A stretch of 64,000 bases of DNA. Source: Tanytarsus gracilentus (taxonomy: Eukaryota; Arthropoda; Insecta; Diptera; Chironomidae). Made by a program: the position numbers and the translations under genes. Below are positions 59,501 through 64,000 of this stretch, piece by piece. The notes beneath the pieces were generated by a model. The model saw only the letters and a list, made by a program, of their open reading frames with translations. It was not told the origin of the DNA and searched no databases. How positions within the stretch are numbered: the stretch's first letter is position 1; each line of letters opens with the position of its first letter. Where the stretch lies: positions 124,001-188,000 of the forward strand of contig JAXRKN010000015.1 in the NCBI GenBank assembly GCA_038502055.1. The letters are read 5' to 3'.

Positions 59501-61970
59501 AAAAAATGTAATTAATTTTTTGTAATGTAATTTTTACTCAATTACAATTAGAGGTTTCGGCGGGGAATCCCGCACAGTTTTTCAATCCCGAGATCACGCG
59601 TTTTTTCTTCGGGATCCCGGGATTTAAAAATATCTAAATTTTTCACTAATTTGTCGTTATTTTTTTAATCGGGATCCCGGGTTTACAGGGTTTTCAGTCC
59701 TGGGATCCCGAAATTTGAAATCCCGGGATTTTCGAAACCTCTAATTACAATGTAATTCCCCATCTCTGTTTACTTCAATTATTATTTATTTATAGCTTAA
59801 AACTCAGCACGGCGATCAACCAAGTACATCGCAGTCTTCTTTACTCTCAATGAAGTCAACACCAGCCATGTTTAGATGCTCGAAAATCATGCAGCTCGTC
59901 CGCGAAATTCATCCAACAATTGTTTACTCACTCGAGAACATTCTCGATCAAATGATGTCAAAATCAGACGTCGACGGCATTCGGTGGTTCCGTGAGAATA
60001 TTTTCGAGGAAAATCTTCATCAACTCAAACAGGCTTTGGCGAAATGTTACGCTTTAGCTTTCGACAATCGACTCACAATTAATGTCGCGACGACAACTCC
60101 ACACACTTTAAATTTTGTGAGGAAATTAATCGCAAATTTCACGCACGTGTCGGAAAATGTGACTGAAGTGATGCTCCAAGATCCAGTTTTCTATAAATTG
60201 AAGCAACAATTCATTGAAGGTTTCAACTTTACTCAACCTGAGAGCAATAAATTGCTTGACCTAATCGAAAGACTGAAAAGATGCATTAAAATTTTGGAGG
60301 AAAGAGTTAAAAGTCTGCCGAGGTGAGATGAAAATTTAATTTAAACATCGATCGACCAGAGATGGGCAATTGCATTGTAATTAATGTCAATTTTACAATT
60401 TTTTTAAATTAAATTTTTCAAAAATTATTTCAACTTTTTTTCTTTATCATTTTTAACTTTTTTTATCTCATTTTATATCCAGGTCCTTCATAATTGAGGA
60501 AAAATATCGCTTCCTCTCAAATTTCACCCAGAAGACAGCCGAGATTGATTTGCCTGGTGAACTTTTGATTCCAAATCACTCGCATTATCACATAAAAATC
60601 GCAAGATTCATGCCAAAGGTGGAAATTGTACAAAAACATAACACGTCAGCTAGAAGAATTTACATTCAAGGAACGAACGGAAAGGTAAGAGTCAAAGGGA
60701 ATTAAAAAATTAATTCAAAATCAGAGATGGGAAAATTACAAAAAATTACAAAAAAATTACATGGAAATTAAATGAATTATACATGGAAATGTAATTAATA
60801 ACATTTAATTTTTTGAATTGAAATTTTTATTGTAATGTAATTGCCCATCTCTGGTCTAATTTAATTAATTTTTAATAATGTAATTTTTACTCGATTAAAT
60901 TGTAATTTCCCATCTCTGTTCAAAAATTCATTCTTTTTTAGATCTATCCATATTTAGTGGTCAATGACTCCGGCCTTGCCGATGCTCGTCGTGAGGAGCG
61001 AGTCCTTCAACTCATGCGAATGCTCAACGCACCACTCCAAAAGTTCAAAGAAACTTCAAAGAGATTTCTCTCAATCACAGTTCCTCGAGTTGTCGCAGTT
61101 TTTCCTCAAATTAGACTCGTCGAAGACTCAACCTCGAGTCTCTCACTCTTGGACATTCTTAAGCAGCATTGCGTGAAAAATAAAATCGATCACAATTTGC
61201 CGATAAATTTTTACTACGATCGACTTGCGCAGATCCAAAAGCGAGGTCATCAAGCGACTCACCTAATTCTTCGCGATGTTTTTAAGGAAATTCAGAGAAA
61301 TTTAATTCCGAAAAATATTTTGAAAGATTTCGCGATGAGAATTTTCGAGAGTTCAACGGACTTTTGGACATTTAGAAAAACTTTCACGACTCAACTCGCA
61401 ATTTGGTCGATGATGGAATTCGCATTTTTTCTTTCGCGACTCAATCCGGAAATGCTTTACGTTCACAAAGACACGGGACTCGCGAATGTGGCTTACTTTA
61501 AATTTGAAATGGACGAAATTGGTGCGGAAGTGATGCCACTGCGACCAGTTCCGTTTAGACTCACCCCGAATGTTTGTGAGTTGATTGGAAATTTTGGAAT
61601 TTCCGGAACTTTTACGGCCACAATTATGGCAACGTCGAGATGCTTTTTGCAGACAAACTTCCAAATCTCATCAATAACTCGAACAATTTTACGCGATGAA
61701 ATTTTATCGAATCATCGCAAGCAAATGTTGAACTCGAAGTCAATTGACTTGAACGAAGATCTTTCGCAGGATAAAAGTTATGCTGAAATTAATTCAGATT
61801 TAGTTGTTGAGAATGTCGAGAAAGGTTTAAATTTGATGAGGAAGAGACTCGATGAGTTGATGCACTTCGATGAGGCCGATGAGAGAACAAAAATATCGCA
61901 ATTGATTCAGAAGTCGATGAGTTTCGATTATCTTTCGCATATGGACCCAACTTGGTATCCCGAGTTCTAA
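47539..61970 (+). CDS. Nipped-A: TRRAP/Tra1 (Nipped-A) pseudokinase scaffold of histone acetyltransferase complexes
   Basis: Eighteen exons: 47539-47736, 47826-48011, 48067-48543, 48604-48972, 49622-50113, 50164-50516, 50571-51424, 51820-52806, 52864-53706, 53756-54157, 54268-54867, 55533-55937, 55992-56293, 56347-58471, 58537-59345, 59796-60322, 60483-60684, 60942-61970. They sum to 3719 codons, near the 3800 of fly and human orthologues. About 2700 residues of HEAT-type helices precede the FAT region (ALWVGLWQANAKYPETNAAM-type motifs in exon 14), then a PI3K-like fold (RRIYIQGTNGKIYPYLVVND) in which the DFG position reads YFKFEM, and a FATC ending MDPTWYPEF. Loss of catalytic residues is the TRRAP hallmark. 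It recruits SAGA and Tip60 complexes to activators in the nucleus. Confidence 0.95.
48973..49621. repeat. T-rich satellite-like intron 4 of TRRAP
   Basis: About 650 bp of irregular units around TTTTTTAAAAATATTTTCTAAATTT. No other feature. Confidence 0.8.
51425..51819. repeat. Repeat insertion in TRRAP intron 7
   Basis: Positions 51640-51765 match 19978-20070 in reverse (CCAATCCAATTGACCAATAA; CACTCAAGAGAAGGCATGAT). The remainder has higher GC than other introns and looks like a transposed piece; ends are not defined. Confidence 0.6.
54868..55532. repeat. Tandem repeat in TRRAP intron 11
   Basis: About 30 copies of a 19-20 bp unit, CTATAATTTTAAATTCTTG/CC, fill 54960-55520. Confidence 0.88.
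59369..59768. mobile_element. hAT-type MITE in TRRAP intron 15, host of a nested MITE
   Basis: Ends CAGAAATGGGAAATTACAT and, reversed, CAGAGATGGGGAATTACAT. A second element (59549-59743) is inserted in its middle. The 8 bp flanks do not match, so this copy is old or rearranged. Confidence 0.7.
59549..59743. mobile_element. Nested hAT-type MITE with CCCGGG-rich interior
   Basis: The terminal inverted repeat TAGAGGTTTCG at both ends is flanked by a perfect 8 bp duplication ATTACAAT (59541-59548 and 59744-59751). The 195 bp interior has several GATCCCGGGAT palindromes. The end sequence resembles the larger hAT element at 36754 (TAGAGTTTCT). Confidence 0.88.
60357..60430. mobile_element. MITE end fragment in TRRAP intron 16
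   Basis: CAGAGATGGGCAATTGCATTG matches the 5' end of the CAGAGATGGG family. The other end is missing; the right limit is approximate. Confidence 0.55.
60722..60918. mobile_element. hAT-type MITE in TRRAP intron 17
   Basis: CAGAGATGGGAAAATTAC and, reversed, CAGAGATGGGAAATTACA bound a 197 bp insert. The flanking 8 bp are TTCAAAAT and TTCAAAAA. It ends 23 bp before the exon 18 acceptor (60940-60941), so the polypyrimidine tract is squeezed between MITE and exon. Confidence 0.82.
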
Positions 61971-62101
61971 AATGTTTTTTATTTTGACAAAAATTCATGC
62001 AAAAAAAATAAAGATAAAATTTTAAAATTTAAATTGTGATTTTTATTAATGCTAAATTTTTTAATTAAATAATTTAAAATATTTTTTATATAATTTTTAT
62101 C
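61971..62101. other. Convergent 3' ends of TRRAP and the NACHT-related fragment
   Basis: 131 bp between two stop codons facing each other. An AATAAA signal near 62009 serves the plus-strand gene. Confidence 0.6.
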
Positions 62102-63178
62102 TTAAAAAACTAAGTCAATACCGTCTTTAGCGAAAATGTCTTTGATTTCATTTTCTGTAAATTCTTTCATTAAAGCTTCAATAAATAATTTTTCGATCCA
62201 TTTCTCATCTTGAATAAAGGCCAAAAAACTCCTTCCTGCTTCACTTTTCTGCCTGAATATTTTTGCAATCTCATCAAACCAAGTTGGATAATTTTTGTTG
62301 CTTTTAAGTTCGATAACAATTTTTTTAAACACACACAAAATATTTTCGGACGGTAAACTTTTAACAAAATTAAAGAACTCTTCTCCTTCACTCTCAATTA
62401 ATTTCAAAATCGCGTCATTTTTAAATCTTAAAATAAAAGAAGCTTCGTGGAAAATAAATTCAAAAGTTTCTGGTGAACAATTTTTTGCTGCCCAATGGAG
62501 AGGAGAAAAATTCTCGTCGTCAGTTTCGAATAAAAATTTTTCGAATTCTTCTTCACTCAAAATATTTTGAGATATTTTTAAAATGAAATGAACCAAGTTA
62601 CTTTCCCAATTTTCTTTAGTCGCTACGTGAAAAATATTTTTTCCATTTTTATTTTTTTCCATTAAAATTTTAAAGTGATTTTTACCTTCTCTGACTTGAT
62701 AACAAACTTCACGCCACTCTGTTGGAGTTTTTTCTAAAGATTCATTTAAAAAAATTTCATAAGAACTTTTTAGTTTGTCAAGTAAACCACTCGAAGTTAG
62801 AAAGTCAAAGAGCTTTTTAGCCCAAAAATTTTCACATTCGAGGAAATAATTTAACAACGTTTTTGGAGTTCCTGTGAGAAAAATTTTAATCTCAAGAAAT
62901 TCTTTTAAAAATTCAATCAAGTTGAGTGCAATATTTTTTGCTGAACATTTGATAAATTTTTTTCCTAATTTTCCTTTGAGTGCCTCCAAAAAATCAAAAA
63001 CTTCTTTTTCTTTTAAAATTATCAAGGCTCTGACACTCTCCGTATACGGAAAAAAATGTTCCGTTTTTTCCGTATTCTTCCGTTTTTTCCGTTTTTTCCG
63101 TTTTCTTCCGTTTTTTCCGTTTTCTTCCGTATTTTTCCGTTTTTTCCGTTTTTTTCCGTTTTTTCCGTTTTTTTTCAT
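62102..63178 (-). CDS. Partial relative of the NACHT protein repeat region, with a simple-repeat-encoded N-terminus
   Basis: Open frame of 358 codons with no introns. Residues about 1-45 are Lys/Asn/Gly/Arg-rich and come entirely from an ACGGAAAA-type repeat. From about residue 50 on it resembles the degenerate ankyrin-like tail of the giant NACHT protein: EKEVFDFLEALKGKLGKKF, NKNGKNIFHVATKENWESNL, LSEEEFEKFLFETDDENFSP then LHWAAKN, an ankyrin consensus. It has no NACHT, HExxH or membrane segment. Either the repeat tail of a decayed gene made open again by the repeat, or a short ankyrin protein. Expression is uncertain. Confidence 0.55.
   Translation of the reverse strand: MKKNGKNGKKRKKRKNTEENGKNGRKRKKRKKRKNTEKTEHFFPYTESVRALIILKEKEVFDFLEALKGKLGKKFIKCSAKNIALNLIEFLKEFLEIKIFLTGTPKTLLNYFLECENFWAKKLFDFLTSSGLLDKLKSSYEIFLNESLEKTPTEWREVCYQVREGKNHFKILMEKNKNGKNIFHVATKENWESNLVHFILKISQNILSEEEFEKFLFETDDENFSPLHWAAKNCSPETFEFIFHEASFILRFKNDAILKLIESEGEEFFNFVKSLPSENILCVFKKIVIELKSNKNYPTWFDEIAKIFRQKSEAGRSFLAFIQDEKWIEKLFIEALMKEFTENEIKDIFAKDGIDLVF
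63045..63178. repeat. CCGTTTTTT simple repeat
   Basis: About 15 imperfect copies of TTTTTTCCG with CTTCCG variants. They form the 5' part of the minus-strand frame above. Confidence 0.9.
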
Positions 63179-63554
63179 GGTTGCTAAAGATTTTATTCGT
63201 ACTAAATATAAAAAAAATTGTTTTTAATGCATGATTTTTTCAACAAATTTTTACAGAAAATGTAAATTAGAGCAACAAAATTCTACAAAATTTCATTAAT
63301 GTGCTTATTTTAAACACTTGATTTTGTAATGAAACGAACAAGTTTTTTTTGCCGCCTAAGATTTTAAGGTCTGCTTCCAAGACCTGTGGAGGCTTTATAC
63401 TTGCAAGAAAACTCGCTGATAAAAAAAATTATTATTTTTCTATATTTTCCTGGTAAATTAAATTTTTACATTTAATTCAGATGCTCTAAATTAACCCATT
63501 TTCAAAAATGTTTGGTGATGACATTTGCCGTGAACGGTCACAATGTTTTTAGCG

Positions 63555-64000
63555 TAACCCAACAAAGTTGTGGTAACGCTTATATACTCATCTTTCCGTC
63601 CGTCCGTCTGTCCGTCTGTTCGTCCGTCCGTACCTTCGAGAACTCGGCCCCTGAGCTACATAGAGACTTTTAGTTTTCGCTATATGTTAGCTCTGAGGGT
63701 CTATATGTGCAAGCACTAAAATTTTTTTTGAGTCATGCCCATAGGTCGTGCCACGGACGGCCATAATGTCCCTTTTTCATAAAAATTTTCTCTTACATTT
63801 CTTCATGTATGTCGTTGAACTCGTCATTTGATCAGGAATCGAATTGCATTCATGATTTTTGAGGAATGTCCATCATGGCCGGCCAGGAGTGCCACTAATG
63901 TCCATTTTTCAGAACTATGGCTTCATGCACCTCGTTGAACTCGTCTTTTGATGCCGAGTAGGATTAAATAAGTCCGAGGTACTATGTATTTAAGGTCAAA
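63555..64000 (+). repeat. Dispersed repeat with CCGT/CTGT microsatellite core
   Basis: GTAACCCAACAAAGTTGTGG, (CCGT)n/(CTGT)n, CTCGGCCCCTGAGCTACATA and GACGGCCATAATGTCC match 26020-26260. Positions 63850-63950 match 36620-36750 in reverse. It runs to the window edge. No gene was seen from 63179 to 64000. Confidence 0.65.

Overview
This window is nuclear DNA of an insect, most likely a non-biting midge (Diptera, Chironomidae). The DNA is AT-rich. Genes have short GT-AG introns, many of about 50-60 bp, and two genes encode Balbiani-ring-type salivary silk proteins, a hallmark of chironomids. The family assignment is an inference. Coding coordinates below come from reading splice sites by eye and checking that the exons of each gene sum to a whole number of codons.

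Layout. 1-3.6 kb (minus): Balbiani-ring-type gene copy 1, cut by the window edge. 4.4-6.5 kb: a broken copy of a secreted coiled-coil gene, split by a 1.7 kb retroelement with a 15 bp target-site duplication. 6.6-7.0 kb: the 3' remnant of an aldo-keto reductase gene. 7.2-8.2 kb (minus): a PPT2-like thioesterase. 8.8-12.1 kb (minus): two tandem paralogues with a U1-type zinc finger. 12.4-12.8 kb (minus): a Ly6-type protein. 13.6-18.5 kb (minus): the complete second Balbiani-ring-type gene, with forty 69-bp repeats. 20.2-21.7 kb (minus): the intact secreted coiled-coil gene. The pairs silk plus coiled-coil at 1-6.5 kb and 13.6-21.8 kb look like a segmental duplication. 22.0-23.2 kb: a MOF/KAT8 acetyltransferase gene missing its acetyl-CoA-binding segment. 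23.3-23.6 kb: a small conserved-looking gene.

24.7-35.3 kb: a giant STAND-type gene of 2464 codons (ankyrin, HExxH metalloprotease-like, transmembrane helix, NACHT ATPase, long degenerate ankyrin-like repeats). Its small first exon lies 3.2 kb upstream, across an intron packed with retroelement debris. A partial relative lies at 62.1-63.2 kb (minus). This is the strongest candidate for an undescribed system, possibly a membrane-tethered NLR-like sensor in an insect. 35.5-39.4 kb is a transposon graveyard: an LRR pseudogene, a nested hAT element with perfect 8 bp target duplications, and an inverted-repeat element. 39.6-41.9 kb: a pickpocket (DEG/ENaC) channel. 42.8-45.4 kb: TTC30/IFT70 with an X-box-like ciliary promoter element. 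45.9-46.8 kb: a secreted LRR plus coiled-coil protein, with a relic of a second copy behind it. 47.5-62.0 kb: a complete 18-exon TRRAP/Nipped-A gene whose introns carry hAT-type MITEs, one nested inside another.

How the genes work together. There is no operon logic. The silk and coiled-coil genes are a secretory cassette that duplicated together, and both have canonical TATA plus initiator promoters. MOF and TRRAP are both chromatin acetylation factors but are separated by unrelated genes, so their co-location looks incidental. No tRNA, rRNA or CRISPR array was found.
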